Shown: positions 17,939-27,861, counted from the first letter of the stretch. The stretch: 64,000 bases of DNA from Rhodanobacter sp. Soil772 (GCF_001428385.1 NZ_LMSK01000001.1:1182358-1246357), one strand, 5' to 3'. Program-made: numbers and translations. Notes: a model not told the origin generated them from the sequence alone.

Positions 17939-17977
17939 AACTGGCAAAGGCGCGAGCGAAGCTCGCGCGCCAGTTCG

Positions 17978-18556
17978 TCACTTGACGCGGCTGTCGTACT
18001 CGCCGGTGCGGGTATCGACCTTGATGATTTCGTCCTGGTTGACGAACAGCGGCACGCGCACCACGGCACCGGTCTCCAACGTGGCCGGCTTGCCGCCGCC
18101 GCCGGACGTGTCGCCACGTACACCGGGATCGGTCTCGGTGATCTTCAGGTCGACGAATTTCGGCGGCTGCACGGCGACCACGCCGCCGTTGAACAGCGTG
18201 ACCACGCACTCTTCCTCGCCCTTGAGCCACTTCCATGCGTCACCCATCGCGGCCAGCGTTGCCGGCACCATCTCGAAGGTTTCCATGTTCATGAAGTGCC
18301 ACAACCGGTCCTTGCCGATGCCATCGATAAACGAAAGCTGCATGTCGGTGTCGGTGACATCCGCTTCCTCGAAGGAGTCGCTGGACTTCAGCGTCTGCTC
18401 GGTGGTGCGCCCGTCCTTCAAGTTGCGAATGCGAATGCGGGTGAACGCCTGGCCCTTGCCCGGCTTGACGAAGTCCGCTTCAGTGATGACCCAGGGGTCA
18501 CCGTTATGAAGGATCTTCTTGCCCGTTTTGACGTCATTGAGGCCAAGGGTCGCCAT
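17978..18556 (-). CDS. efp: Elongation factor P
   Basis: Relieves ribosome stalling at polyproline. The 192-residue protein has the modification site lysine at position 34 in [12 protein letters not shown], the position that EpmA lysylates. The KOW-like N-domain and two OB domains run in order, with [12 protein letters not shown] at the C-terminus. epmB is divergent from it with 87 bases between, so the factor and one of its modification enzymes share an intergenic region. The length is a few residues above E. coli (188). Confidence 0.97.
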   Translation of the reverse strand: MATLGLNDVKTGKKILHNGDPWVITEADFVKPGKGQAFTRIRIRNLKDGRTTEQTLKSSDSFEEADVTDTDMQLSFIDGIGKDRLWHFMNMETFEMVPATLAAMGDAWKWLKGEEECVVTLFNGGVVAVQPPKFVDLKITETDPGVRGDTSGGGGKPATLETGAVVRVPLFVNQDEIIKVDTRTGEYDSRVK

Positions 18557-18643
18557 GCGTTAGTGCTCCGGAGTCAATTTCGCCCAATGGGCGGCTAAAA
18601 TGAGTGTCTGTCACGGGCTTTGCCGCCCGCTCCAAGGCCCGCC

Positions 18644-19654
18644 ATGATAACCGCAAGCCCCCACGCCCGCCTATCGTCACCCACACCCGGTTGGCGCGAA
18701 CTGTGGCGCGACGCCATCACCGATCCCCGAGAACTGCTGCAGGCCGTGGGCCTGGGCGACCGTGCCGACCTGCTGCCGCCGGACGACGCCGGCTTCGCCC
18801 TGCGCGTTCCGCGCGGGTTCGTGGCGCGGATGCGCCGCAACGACCCATCCGACCCGTTGCTGCTGCAGGTACTGCCGCAACGGGCCGAACACGACCAGGC
18901 CGAGGGCTTCACGCTCGACGCGGTCGGCGACATGGCCTCGAAGGCCGGGCATGGCGTCCTGCACAAGTACGACGGCCGTGCGCTGCTGATCGCCAGCGGC
19001 AGCTGCGCGATCAACTGCCGCTACTGCTTCCGCCGGCACTTTCCCTATGGCGAGGAAATCGCCGCCGCATCGCAGTGGCACGAGGCGCTGGCCCATGTGA
19101 AGGCGGACCCGTCGATCCGCGAACTGATCCTGTCCGGCGGCGACCCGTTGGCACTGGCCACGCACAAGCTGGAGGAACTGACCCGCGGCCTGGCCGACCT
19201 GCCGCACGTCATCCGCCTGCGCATCCACACCCGCCTGCCGGTGGTGCTGCCTGAGCGGATCGACGACGACTTCATCGGCTGGCTGACTGACCTGCCGCTG
19301 CAGAAGGTGGTGGTGCTGCATGCGAACCACGCCAACGAACTGGACGCCAGCGTCGACGCCGCCTGCGCCCGCCTGCGCGCGGCCGGCGCCACCGTGCTCA
19401 ACCAGTCGGTACTGTTGCGCGGGATCAACGACGACGCCGACACGCTGGCCGACCTGTCCGAACGGCTGTTCGCCGCCGGCGTGCTGCCGTACTACCTGCA
19501 CCAGCTCGACCGCGTGCAGGGCACCGCGCATTTCGAGGTCAACGACAACCACGCGCTGGCGTTGATGGAGACACTGCGCGCTCGCCTGCCGGGTTATCTG
19601 GTGCCCCGGCTGGTGCGTGAGGTGGGCGGCGACGCCTCCAAGCGGCCGCTGTAA
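18644..19654 (+). CDS. epmB: EF-P beta-lysylation protein EpmB (lysine 2,3-aminomutase family)
   Basis: Radical-SAM enzyme that makes (R)-beta-lysine for attachment to EF-P. The 336-residue protein has the CxxxCxxC cluster motif in SCAINCRYCFRR (C121, C125, C128) and the PLP/lysine-binding surroundings LILSGGDPLALAT and RLRIHTRLPVVLPER. The ATG giving MITASPHARLSS is close to family starts. The efp location supports the EpmB assignment over free lysine 2,3-aminomutase. EpmA is not in the window. Confidence 0.95.
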   Translation: MITASPHARLSSPTPGWRELWRDAITDPRELLQAVGLGDRADLLPPDDAGFALRVPRGFVARMRRNDPSDPLLLQVLPQRAEHDQAEGFTLDAVGDMASKAGHGVLHKYDGRALLIASGSCAINCRYCFRRHFPYGEEIAAASQWHEALAHVKADPSIRELILSGGDPLALATHKLEELTRGLADLPHVIRLRIHTRLPVVLPERIDDDFIGWLTDLPLQKVVVLHANHANELDASVDAACARLRAAGATVLNQSVLLRGINDDADTLADLSERLFAAGVLPYYLHQLDRVQGTAHFEVNDNHALALMETLRARLPGYLVPRLVREVGGDASKRPL

Positions 19655-19789
19655 ACCGGGCTGCGGTCACTGTTCCGTGGTTTTTCCGCTGGCGGCTGCT
19701 GGCGGAATCCGTTACAAACACTGATCGCGGCTGATCGCACAAACCTCCCCCGCAGCGCCTGCGATGATCAACGGACAGCATCACGCCTC

Positions 19790-21832
19790 ATGAAAAAAGA
19801 TTTCGTCATCAAGATCCTCTTCGTCGAAAGCTCGCTCGAAGAGGCCGAGCAGATCATCAGCCTGCTGCGCAATACCGGCATTGCCGTGCGGCCGGCCCGT
19901 GCCACCAACGTGGAACAGATGCAGGCTGCGGTGAACGAGCTGGAACCGGACGTGGTGATGTTCGACCCGGCGATCACCAGCATCAGCCTGGAAGACGCCG
20001 TCAAGGTGCTCGATGCGTACGGTCGCGACTACTCGCTGCTGGGCCTGGTCAACTCGATCGACAACCAGATCGTGGCGGACCTGTTCGTGCATGGCGCCCG
20101 CGGCGTCGCCTCGCGCAGCCAGCCGAAGCAGCTGATCGCGGTGCTGCAGCGCGAATTCGAATCGCTGCAGACGCGCCGTCAGGTACGCCGCCTGGAGACC
20201 GCCCTGCGCGAATCGGAGCGGCGCTGCGACGCGCTGCTCGACTCTTCCACCGATGCGATCGCGTACGTGCACGAGGGCATGCACGTGCGGGCCAACCACG
20301 CTTACCTGGAAACGTTCGGCTACGACAGCTTCGACGACCTGCTCGGGCTGCCGGTACTGGACATGATCGATTCGGCCAACGCCGACGAGTTCAAGGCGCT
20401 GTTGCGCGGCCACGCGCGGCAGGAGAAGACGCCGTCCCAGCTCACCCTGCATGCGCGCCGCGCCGACGGCAGCCAGTTCGACGCCACGGTGGAATTCGCG
20501 CCGGCCACGTTCGAGGGCGAACCCTGCCTGCAGATCGTGTTCCGCCGGCAACTGGTCGACCAGGCCGTGCTGGAACAGCTGCAGCGCGACCCGGTCACCG
20601 GCTTGTTCAACCGCGCCCGCATGCTGGAATCCATCGACGACGCCGTCACCGCGGCGGCGAAGGGCAAGAAGGGCCAGTCGCTGCTGCTGATCGAGCCGGA
20701 CAACTGGGCCTCGCTGGTGGGCGGCATCGGCCTGGGCAAGGCCGACGAACTGCTGTCCGGCTTCGCCGACCGCATCCGCATGCTGCTCGGCGCCGACGAT
20801 GTGGCCGGCATGCTCGCCGAACACACCTTGGGCGTGGTGCTCGATTCGCGCCCGGACGAGACGATCAAGGAGTGGATCGCCAAGCTGCAACACAGCGTCA
20901 GCAACGAGATCTTCGATGCCGGCTCGCGTTCGATCACGGTCACCGCCAGCATCGGCGGCAGCCTGCTGGGCGAGAAGAACGCGAACACCGAACTGCTGCT
21001 CAACCAGGCCAGCCAGGCCTTGCGCACCGCACAGAGCCTCGGCGGCAGCCAGGTGGAGCTGCACGATCCGGCCGCGCGCGAGAAGGCCGACGAGGAGCGC
21101 GAGCGCTACTGGCTGGAACTGCTGCGCAAGGCGCTCACCGGCGAGGGCCTGGTGCTTTACCACCAGCAGACCATCAGCCTGCAGGACGCCGAAGGCGACT
21201 ACTCGGAAATCCTGCTGCGCATGAACGGCCCGCAGGGCGAGGTGCTGCCCGGTTTCTTCATGCCGATCGCCGAGAAGCACAACCTCACCGGCGCGATCGA
21301 CCGCTGGGTACTCGACCAGGCCATCAAGGCGCTGCAGGAACGCGAGAGCCAGGGCCAGCAGACCACGTTCTTCGTCAAGCTCACCGCCGCCTCGCTGCAG
21401 AACGACACGCTGCTGGCGTGGCTGGGCACCCGACTCAAGCAGGCGGCGCTGAAGCGCGGCCAGCTGGTACTGGAAATGACCGAGAGCAAGGTGATGACCC
21501 TGTTGCGTCCGGCCCAGGAGTTCGTCAACGGCTGGAAGAAAGTCGGCGGCCGCTTCGCGCTGGAGCAGTTCGGCTCGGGCCTGAACTCGTTCCAGTTGCT
21601 CAACCACATCGACGCGGACTACCTGAAGATCGATCGCAGCTACATGGCCGACCTGCCGCAGCACCCGGAAAGCCAGAAGAAAATTGCCGAGATCTGCCAG
21701 CAGGCACGCGAACTGAAGCGCCAGACCATCGCCGAATGGGTCGAGGACGCCACCAGCACCTCGCTGCTGTTCGCCTGCGGCGTGGATTTCGTGCAGGGCA
21801 ACTTCCTGCAGCAGCCGCAGCGGCTGGAATAA
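19790..21832 (+). CDS. fimX: FimX-like REC-PAS-GGDEF-EAL protein with degenerate catalytic motifs
   Basis: A 680-residue cytoplasmic regulator. Order: receiver-like domain (residues 1-125), PAS (about 140-255), GGDEF-like (about 260-435), EAL-like (about 440-680). The GGDEF signature is lost (AEHTLGVVLD at that place). The EAL motif reads EIL in YSEILLRM near residue 472, and ESKVM and ALEQFGSGLN stand in for catalytic residues. This combination matches FimX, a c-di-GMP receptor in Pseudomonas and Xanthomonas that acts on type IV pilus assembly at one pole through a PilZ-domain protein and PilB. Neither diguanylate cyclase nor phosphodiesterase activity is expected. The symbol rests on architecture, not on a search. 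Confidence 0.85.
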   Translation: MKKDFVIKILFVESSLEEAEQIISLLRNTGIAVRPARATNVEQMQAAVNELEPDVVMFDPAITSISLEDAVKVLDAYGRDYSLLGLVNSIDNQIVADLFVHGARGVASRSQPKQLIAVLQREFESLQTRRQVRRLETALRESERRCDALLDSSTDAIAYVHEGMHVRANHAYLETFGYDSFDDLLGLPVLDMIDSANADEFKALLRGHARQEKTPSQLTLHARRADGSQFDATVEFAPATFEGEPCLQIVFRRQLVDQAVLEQLQRDPVTGLFNRARMLESIDDAVTAAAKGKKGQSLLLIEPDNWASLVGGIGLGKADELLSGFADRIRMLLGADDVAGMLAEHTLGVVLDSRPDETIKEWIAKLQHSVSNEIFDAGSRSITVTASIGGSLLGEKNANTELLLNQASQALRTAQSLGGSQVELHDPAAREKADEERERYWLELLRKALTGEGLVLYHQQTISLQDAEGDYSEILLRMNGPQGEVLPGFFMPIAEKHNLTGAIDRWVLDQAIKALQERESQGQQTTFFVKLTAASLQNDTLLAWLGTRLKQAALKRGQLVLEMTESKVMTLLRPAQEFVNGWKKVGGRFALEQFGSGLNSFQLLNHIDADYLKIDRSYMADLPQHPESQKKIAEICQQARELKRQTIAEWVEDATSTSLLFACGVDFVQGNFLQQPQRLE

Positions 21833-21871
21833 ATCGTTCCGACACATCGCGCCCGGACTTTTGTTCCGGCC

Positions 21872-21906
21872 ACAAAAAACCCGCGGATCGCTCCGCGGGT
21901 TTTTTC
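21872..21906. terminator. Bidirectional terminator, fimX / rplS
   Basis: AAAACCCGCGGATCGCTCCG followed by CGGGTTTTTTC forms a strong hairpin with T runs on both strands. It lies between the convergent fimX-like gene and rplS. Confidence 0.9.
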
Positions 21907-21930
21907 ATGCGGCGGCAACTGCGGAGCGGA

Positions 21931-22332
21931 TTACTCGGCAGCAGCGGCAGCGGCGGCCTTCGCGTTCGCCTTGGCGGCGGCAGCGGCGGCGATGTCTTCC
22001 TTGATGCGGGCGGCCTTGCCTTCCAGGCCACGCAGGTAATACAGCTTGGCGCCGCGCACCTTGCCCTTGCGCTTCACGGTCACCGAGTCGATGGCCGGGC
22101 TGTGCGCCTGGAACACGCGCTCCACGCCGGTGCCGTGCGAAATCTTGCGCACGGTGAAGGCCGAATGCAGGCCGCGGCTGCGCTTGGCGATGACGATGCC
22201 CTCGAACGCCTGCACGCGCTCGCGGTTGCCTTCCTTCACCTTGACGTTGACCACCACGGTGTCGCCGGGGCCGAAGTCCGGCAGCTGGCGGGTGATCTGC
22301 TCGGATTCGAACTGTTCAATGATCTTGTTCAT
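21931..22332 (-). CDS. rplS: Ribosomal protein L19 with Ala-rich tail
   Basis: Large-subunit protein at the 30S interface. The 133-residue protein starts [13 protein letters not shown] and has [36 protein letters not shown] and [17 protein letters not shown]. The last 20 residues are a poly-alanine/lysine tail not present in the roughly 115-residue E. coli protein. Last gene of the rpsP-rimM-trmD-rplS operon. Confidence 0.97.
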   Translation of the reverse strand: MNKIIEQFESEQITRQLPDFGPGDTVVVNVKVKEGNRERVQAFEGIVIAKRSRGLHSAFTVRKISHGTGVERVFQAHSPAIDSVTVKRKGKVRGAKLYYLRGLEGKAARIKEDIAAAAAAKANAKAAAAAAAE

Positions 22333-22378
22333 GGCGCACCTGTCGGTTCACGTAAATCGGTATCAAGGGCTGCGGCCG

Positions 22379-23152
22379 TCACTTGGCCGCATCGTCTTGC
22401 CGCGCTCGCCCTTGTGAGGCATGTTCGCGGCGGAATTCGTCCAGCAGCGCACGGGATGCAGCATCCAGCCCACGCTGTGACAACAAGTCCGGGCGGCGCA
22501 ACCAGGTTCGTCCCAGCGATTGCTTGAGGCGCCAGCGGGCGATCGCCGCATGGTCGCCGGACAGCAACACGTCCGGTACATCACCCAGTGCATCGTGCAC
22601 CGGTTTTCCATAATGCGGACAATCCAGCAGGCCATCCGAGAATGAATCCTGCTCGGCCGACTGCGCGTCGTTCAACGCGCCGTCCTGCAAGCGCCCCACC
22701 GCGTCGATGATCACCGCGGCGGCGAGCTCGCCGCCGGACAGCACATAATCGCCGATGGAAAGCTCCTCGTCGACCTCGTGCGCCAGCAGACGCTCGTCCA
22801 CACCTTCGTAACGCCCACAGAGCAAGCCGATGCGCGGCAGCTTCGCCAGCGCTTCCACCCTGCCCTGCGTCAGCCGCGCTCCCTGCGGACTGAGATAAAT
22901 CAGATGCACCGGTTCCGGTGCCGCCGCACGCATGGCCGCCAGGGTCGTGCGCAACGGCTCGATCATCATCACCATGCCGGGACCGCCGCCATACGAGCTG
23001 CTGTCCACGCTGCGGTGCTTGTCGGTGGCGTAGTCGCGCGGGTTCCAGGCTTCCACCTGCAGCAGCTCGCGTTGCTGCGCGCGTCCCACTACACCGACGG
23101 CGGCGCACTGGCGCACGAAGTCGGGAAACAGGCTGACGACATCGATGCGCAT
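22379..23152 (-). CDS. trmD: tRNA (guanine-N1)-methyltransferase
   Basis: Methylates G37 next to the anticodon, preventing frameshifts. The 257-residue SPOUT protein starts [14 protein letters not shown]. It has [13 protein letters not shown], the trefoil-knot SAM site [13 protein letters not shown] and [11 protein letters not shown]. Standard position third in the rpsP operon, 46 bases before rplS. Confidence 0.97.
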   Translation of the reverse strand: MRIDVVSLFPDFVRQCAAVGVVGRAQQRELLQVEAWNPRDYATDKHRSVDSSSYGGGPGMVMMIEPLRTTLAAMRAAAPEPVHLIYLSPQGARLTQGRVEALAKLPRIGLLCGRYEGVDERLLAHEVDEELSIGDYVLSGGELAAAVIIDAVGRLQDGALNDAQSAEQDSFSDGLLDCPHYGKPVHDALGDVPDVLLSGDHAAIARWRLKQSLGRTWLRRPDLLSQRGLDAASRALLDEFRREHASQGRARQDDAAK

Positions 23153-23186
23153 GATCCTTGACCCTTAAGCCCGCAACCCGGCGACG

Positions 23187-23702
23187 TCAGAATTCAGGAT
23201 CCCAGTCCACCACCATGCGCCCTGCGGACAAGTCCACCGAACGCACATACGAACCCTGGACGAAAGGAATCAGCCGCTCGCGCTCGCCATCCCTCACCAC
23301 CACGACATCGTTGGCGCCGGTGGCGAACAGGTGACTGACCCGCCCCAGCTTCACGTCTTCCGTGGTGACGACCTCGAGTCCTTCGAGATCGACCCAGTAA
23401 TACTCACCTTCCGCCGGAGGCGGCAGCTGCTCACGGGCGACATAAATGTCGGTACCGATCAACGCCGCGGCCTGTTCCCGGTCGTCCACCCCGGGCAGCT
23501 GGGCCACCATGCCCTTGCCCTGCGTGCGACCCTTCACTCCGGTGATCTGCGTCTCCACACCCGGCGCTGCACCGAGCAGCCACGGCTGGTAGTCGAAGAT
23601 CCGCATGCGCGGCTCGGCCCAGGATTCGATCTTGAGCCAGCCCTGCACGCCGTACAGCCCGACGATGCGCCCGATCAGGACGCGCCGACCGGCTGCCGTC
23701 AT
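23187..23702 (-). CDS. rimM: Ribosome maturation factor RimM
   Basis: Assists 30S assembly, mainly of the head domain. The 171-residue protein has [18 protein letters not shown] at the N-terminus and the PRC-barrel tail ([51 protein letters not shown]). It starts three bases after the rpsP stop. Confidence 0.96.
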   Translation of the reverse strand: MTAAGRRVLIGRIVGLYGVQGWLKIESWAEPRMRIFDYQPWLLGAAPGVETQITGVKGRTQGKGMVAQLPGVDDREQAAALIGTDIYVAREQLPPPAEGEYYWVDLEGLEVVTTEDVKLGRVSHLFATGANDVVVVRDGERERLIPFVQGSYVRSVDLSAGRMVVDWDPEF

Positions 23703-23705
23703 GAC

Positions 23706-23960
23706 TCAGGCAGCCTGCTGCTTGCCGGCTTCCTTGACCAGGGCGGCGACCTTGTCGGTCAGCTGCGCACCCTTGCCCACCCATTCCTTGACGCGCTCGA
23801 CGTTCAGCTCAAGGCGCTTGTCCTTGCCCGACGCGACCGGGTTGTAATAGCCGATGTTCTCGATGTTGCGGCCGTCGCGCTTGCTGCGCTGATCGGTCAC
23901 GACGACGTGGTAGAACGGACGGCCCTTGGCGCCACCGCGCGAAAGACGAATCTTGACCAT
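23706..23960 (-). CDS. rpsP: Ribosomal protein S16
   Basis: An 84-residue S16 starting [37 protein letters not shown] and [15 protein letters not shown] follow. The frame stays open 56 codons upstream into a REP pair (WIPAFAGMT is its translation), but the conserved start and GGAGTTTTACC before the ATG set the true start. First gene of the operon. Confidence 0.97.
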   Translation of the reverse strand: MVKIRLSRGGAKGRPFYHVVVTDQRSKRDGRNIENIGYYNPVASGKDKRLELNVERVKEWVGKGAQLTDKVAALVKEAGKQQAA

Positions 23961-24082
23961 GGTAAAACTCCAGAATTGCCGAATGAGCGGCAGGCACACG
24001 AGAGACGTGCGCGGTAAACGGGGCATTTTAGCGGTTTTTCGGGAAAAGGGAAGAGCGGCGCGACCTGGCAGCCACGTCACTG

Positions 24083-24166
24083 GCGTCATTCCCGCGAAAG
24101 CGGGAATCCATCTTGCTGTTGGCTGCAAAAGTCAAAATGGGTTCCCGCTTTCGCGGGAATGACGAC
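24083..24166. repeat. REP-type inverted pair (REPIN-like), copy 3
   Basis: GTCATTCCCGCGAAAGCGGG and its inverted partner CCCGCTTTCGCGGGAATGAC flank a spacer of about 30 bases. It fills the gap between ffh and rpsP. The two arms are almost perfectly complementary, so the whole element could fold into one long hairpin. Confidence 0.85.
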
Positions 24167-24192
24167 CGGCTTCAGGCTAACTCCGGCGATCT

Positions 24193-25572
24193 TCAGCGCA
24201 TCGGCGGCAGCCCGCCCATGCCGCCCATGCCCTTCATGGCGCCGCGCATCTGCCGCATCAGGCCCTTCGTGCCGCCCTTGGACAGCTTGGACATCATCTT
24301 TTCCATCTGCATGTACTGCTTGAGCAGGCGGTTGACGTCGGCCGGCTGGGTGCCCGAACCGCGCGCCACGCGGGCGCGGCGCGAGCCGTTCAGCAGGTCC
24401 GGGTGGCGGCGTTCCTTCTTGGTCATCGAACAGATGATCGCGATCATCTTGTTCATTTCGCCGTCGTTGACCTTGGACTTGACGCTGTCCGGCAGGCCGG
24501 ACACGCCCGGCAGCTTGTCCATCAGCCCGGCCAGACCGCCCATGTTGCCCATCTGTTCCAATTGGTCCTTCATGTCGTTCAGGTCGAAGCGCTTGCCCTT
24601 CATCACCTTCTGGGCCAGCTTCTGCGCCTTGTCCTGATCGACCTTGCGCTCGACTTCCTCGACCAGCGACAGCACGTCGCCCATGCCGAGGATGCGCTGG
24701 GCCAGACGATCCGGATGGAACGGTTCCAGCGCGTCGGTCTTCTCGCCGGCACCGAGGAACTTGATCGGCTTGCCGGTCACGTAACGCACCGACAGCGCTG
24801 CGCCGCCGCGGGCGTCGCCATCGGTCTTGGTCAGGATCACGCCGGTCAGCGGCAGCGCTTCGTTGAACGCCTTGGCCGTGTTGGCGGCGTCCTGGCCGGT
24901 CATCGAGTCGACCACGAACAGGGTTTCGATCGGCGTGATCGCGGCATGCAGCGCCTTGATCTCGGCCATCATCGCCTCGTCCACGTGCAGACGGCCGGCG
25001 GTGTCGACAATCAGCACGTCGACCACTTCGCGGCGGGCCGCGGCAACAGCGGCCTTCGCGATGGCGACCGGGTCCTGGCCCGCCTCGGACGGGAAGAACT
25101 TCACTCCGACCTGCTCGGCCAGCGTACGCAGTTGCTCGATCGCGGCCGGACGGTAGACGTCGCAGCTGACCACCATCACCTTTTTCTTCTTGCGCTCGGT
25201 CAGCAGGCGCGCCAGCTTGGCCACCGTGGTGGTCTTGCCGGCGCCCTGCAGGCCGGCCATCAGCACCACCGCCGGCGGCTGCTGGGCCAGGTTCAGTTCG
25301 GTGTTGGCGGTACCCATCACCACGGTCAGCTCGTCGCTGACCACCTTCACCAGCGCCTGGCCCGGCGACAGGCTCTTGATCACGTCCTGGCCGACCGCGC
25401 GCACCTTGATCCGCTGGATCAGCGCCTGTACCACCGGCAGCGCCACATCCGCTTCCAGCAAGGCGATGCGCACTTCGCGCAGGGCCTCGCGGATGTTTTC
25501 CTCGGTCAGCCGGCCGCGACCGCGCAGGCGATTGACCGTGGTGGAAAGACGTTGGCTGAGCGACTCGAACAT
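24193..25572 (-). CDS. ffh: Signal recognition particle protein Ffh
   Basis: GTPase that binds signal sequences and 4.5S RNA and delivers ribosomes to FtsY. The 459-residue protein has an N domain (1-95), G1 loop GLQGAGKT (107-114), VDTAGRLHVDEAMM, LTKTDGDARGG, and a methionine-rich M domain from about residue 300 (MKGKRFDLNDMKDQLEQMG, KQYMQMEKMMSKLSKGG). It is divergent from the CcsA-like gene with 97 bases between. The 4.5S RNA gene is not in the window. Confidence 0.98.
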   Translation of the reverse strand: MFESLSQRLSTTVNRLRGRGRLTEENIREALREVRIALLEADVALPVVQALIQRIKVRAVGQDVIKSLSPGQALVKVVSDELTVVMGTANTELNLAQQPPAVVLMAGLQGAGKTTTVAKLARLLTERKKKKVMVVSCDVYRPAAIEQLRTLAEQVGVKFFPSEAGQDPVAIAKAAVAAARREVVDVLIVDTAGRLHVDEAMMAEIKALHAAITPIETLFVVDSMTGQDAANTAKAFNEALPLTGVILTKTDGDARGGAALSVRYVTGKPIKFLGAGEKTDALEPFHPDRLAQRILGMGDVLSLVEEVERKVDQDKAQKLAQKVMKGKRFDLNDMKDQLEQMGNMGGLAGLMDKLPGVSGLPDSVKSKVNDGEMNKMIAIICSMTKKERRHPDLLNGSRRARVARGSGTQPADVNRLLKQYMQMEKMMSKLSKGGTKGLMRQMRGAMKGMGGMGGLPPMR

Positions 25573-25669
25573 GACGGAACCGGCAAACAGGAAAGTCCGC
25601 GATTATAGCGGACGGATCGCCCCCGCTCCGCATGCACGCCGGCATGGCCCTGTGCGACACTGCGCGGCT

Positions 25670-26467
25670 ATGACCATCCACGTTCTGGCCCTGACCGCCA
25701 TCGCGCTCTACCTCGCCGCCGCGGGAGGGCTGGCCCGTCCGTTGCTGAGTGGCGGCAAACCGTTGAACCGGCTGGCACTGGGGCTGGCTGGCGCCGCGGT
25801 GCTGGTGCATGCCGGGATCCTGCTGGGCATGCACCGCGGCGCGCTGGACCTGCACTTCTTCGCGGCGCTGTCGCTGGTGGCGTTCGTCGTCTCGGCGCTG
25901 ACCCTGCTGGTGAACGCCTCGCGCCCGGTTGCCGCACTCGGCGTGATCGTGTTTCCGCTGACCGCCGCGCTCGTCGCGGTGGACAGCTTCCTGGCGCCGG
26001 CGACCCTGCCGCAACCGATGGGCTGGCAGATCAAGCTGCATGTCACGGTGGCCCTGGTGGCGTTCGGCGTGCTGTCGATCGCCGCCGCGCTGGCGATTTT
26101 GCTGGCGATCCAGGAGCGTGCGCTGCGCCACCGCCAGTTCGGCCGCTGGCTGCGCGCGCTGCCGCCGCTGACGCTGACCGAAGCCCTGCTGTTCCGCCTG
26201 ATCAGCGCCGGCTTCGTGCTGCTCACGCTGACCCTGCTCACCGGCGTGCTGTTCGTCGACGACCTGTTCAGCCAGCACCTGGCACACAAGACCGTGCTGT
26301 CGATCGTGGCCTGGCTGATGTTCGGCGTGCTGCTGTACGGCCGCTGGCGACACGGCTGGCGCGGCGCGCGCGCGGTCAACCTGACCCTGATCGGGATGGC
26401 AGCACTGGTGCTGGCGTTCTTCGGCAGCAAGGCGGTGCTGGAACTGATCCTGCATCGCGGCATGTAG
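25670..26467 (+). CDS. CcsA/YpjD-like inner-membrane protein (cytochrome c assembly family)
   Basis: A 265-residue protein with about eight hydrophobic segments, beginning MTIHVLALTAIALYLAAAGG. The order of segments, IKLHVTVALVAFGVLSIAAA, LTLTEALLFRLISAGFVLLT, and HKTVLSIVAWLMFGVLLYGR matches the CcsA/ResC-like 'YpjD' inner-membrane family often found next to ffh. The family is related to heme handlers of cytochrome c maturation, but a direct role here is not shown. Its stop is eight bases from the convergent radA stop. Confidence 0.85.
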   Translation: MTIHVLALTAIALYLAAAGGLARPLLSGGKPLNRLALGLAGAAVLVHAGILLGMHRGALDLHFFAALSLVAFVVSALTLLVNASRPVAALGVIVFPLTAALVAVDSFLAPATLPQPMGWQIKLHVTVALVAFGVLSIAAALAILLAIQERALRHRQFGRWLRALPPLTLTEALLFRLISAGFVLLTLTLLTGVLFVDDLFSQHLAHKTVLSIVAWLMFGVLLYGRWRHGWRGARAVNLTLIGMAALVLAFFGSKAVLELILHRGM

Positions 26468-26475
26468 CCGCACGC

Positions 26476-27861
26476 TCAGCGGCAGGCGTCGATCGCCTCG
26501 CCCAAGCGCTCCACCCCGACCACGTCCATTTCGCCGACCTTGCCCTTCTTCGGCGCGTTCGCCTTCGGCACGATCGCGCGGCGGAAGCCATGGTGGGCGG
26601 CTTCCTTAAGGCGCTCCTCGCCGTTCGGCACCGGACGGATCTCGCCGGACAAGCCCACTTCGCCGAAGGTGACCGTGTGCTCCGGCAATGGCCGGTCGCG
26701 CAGCGACGACAGCACCGCCAGCAGCACCGGCAGGTCCGCCGCGGTTTCCTGCACGCGGATGCCGCCGACCACGTTGACGAACACGTCCTGGTCGTAGGCT
26801 GCCACGCCGCCGTGCCGATGCAGCACGGCCAGCAGCATCGCCAGCCGGTTCTGCTCCAGCCCGAGGGTGACCCGGCGCGGATTGCCCAGCGAGGATTGGT
26901 CCACCAGCGCCTGCACCTCGACCAGCAGCGGCCGGGTGCCTTCGCGCGTGACCATCACGGCGCTGCCCGAGGTCGGCCCCGAGTGCGACGACAGGAAGAT
27001 CGCCGACGGGTTCGGCACCTCGCGCAGGCCTTTGTCCGACATCGCGAACACGCCCAGTTCGTTGACCGCGCCGAAGCGGTTCTTGAACGCGCGCAGCACA
27101 CGGAAGCGCGAACCGGATTCGCCCTCGAAGTACAGCACCGCGTCGACCATGTGCTCGAGCACGCGCGGACCGGCGATGCCGCCCTCCTTAGTGACATGGC
27201 CGACCAGGAATACCGAGGTGCCGGTTTCCTTGGCAAAGCGCGTGAGCTTGGCCGCCGACTCGCGCACCTGCGATACCGAGCCCGGTGCGGCGGTCAGCAA
27301 TTCCGTCCAGATGGTCTGGATCGAGTCGATCACCAGCACCCGCGGACGCGTCGCCATCGCCTGTTCGAGAACCCGCTCGATGCAGGTCTCGGCCAGTGCC
27401 TGCAGCGGCTCCAGCGGCAGGCCGAGACGTTGCGCACGTGCGGCCACCTGCGACAGCGACTCCTCGCCGGTGACATACACGCTGGGCAGATGTGCGCCCA
27501 GCGTACCGAGCATCTGCAGCAACAGGGTCGACTTGCCGATACCCGGGTCGCCGCCGATCAGCACCACCGAACCCTGCACCAGGCCGCCGCCGAGCACCCG
27601 GTCCAGTTCGCCGATGCCGGTCAGCGTGCGCGCCTCGGTGGTCAACGCCACCGCGGTCAGCGGCGTGATGCGCGGTGCGCCCGCGGCCGCGCCGGCATAG
27701 CTGGAACGCTGCGCCCCCATCGACGACTTCGCTGCCGAGGCCGGCGTCAGCACGATCTCGCTGAGCGTGTTCCATGCCCCGCACTCGACGCACGAGCCCT
27801 GCCACTTTGGATGTTCGGCCCCGCAGTCGGTGCAGACATAGGCGGTCTTGGCTTTGGCCAT
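26476..27861 (-). CDS. radA: DNA repair protein RadA
   Basis: RecA-like branch-migration ATPase. The 461-residue protein has an N-terminal zinc finger (C10, C13, C24, C27 in YVCTDCGAEHP and GSCVECGAW), Walker A GDPGIGKST (104-112), the RadA-specific KNRFGAVNELG, and a C-terminal Lon-like domain (VGGIRVQETAADLPVLLAVL, GLSGEIRPV). Length is typical. It is separated from dnaB by 119 bases. Confidence 0.97.
   Translation of the reverse strand: MAKAKTAYVCTDCGAEHPKWQGSCVECGAWNTLSEIVLTPASAAKSSMGAQRSSYAGAAAGAPRITPLTAVALTTEARTLTGIGELDRVLGGGLVQGSVVLIGGDPGIGKSTLLLQMLGTLGAHLPSVYVTGEESLSQVAARAQRLGLPLEPLQALAETCIERVLEQAMATRPRVLVIDSIQTIWTELLTAAPGSVSQVRESAAKLTRFAKETGTSVFLVGHVTKEGGIAGPRVLEHMVDAVLYFEGESGSRFRVLRAFKNRFGAVNELGVFAMSDKGLREVPNPSAIFLSSHSGPTSGSAVMVTREGTRPLLVEVQALVDQSSLGNPRRVTLGLEQNRLAMLLAVLHRHGGVAAYDQDVFVNVVGGIRVQETAADLPVLLAVLSSLRDRPLPEHTVTFGEVGLSGEIRPVPNGEERLKEAAHHGFRRAIVPKANAPKKGKVGEMDVVGVERLGEAIDACR

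Noticed and set aside
19781..21847. Long minus-strand frame over the FimX-like gene
   Set aside because: Antisense shadow of a conserved multi-domain protein.
24086..26473. Long minus-strand frame from ffh through the CcsA-like gene
   Set aside because: Off-frame shadow of ffh joined to antisense of the CcsA-like gene; no motif agreement.
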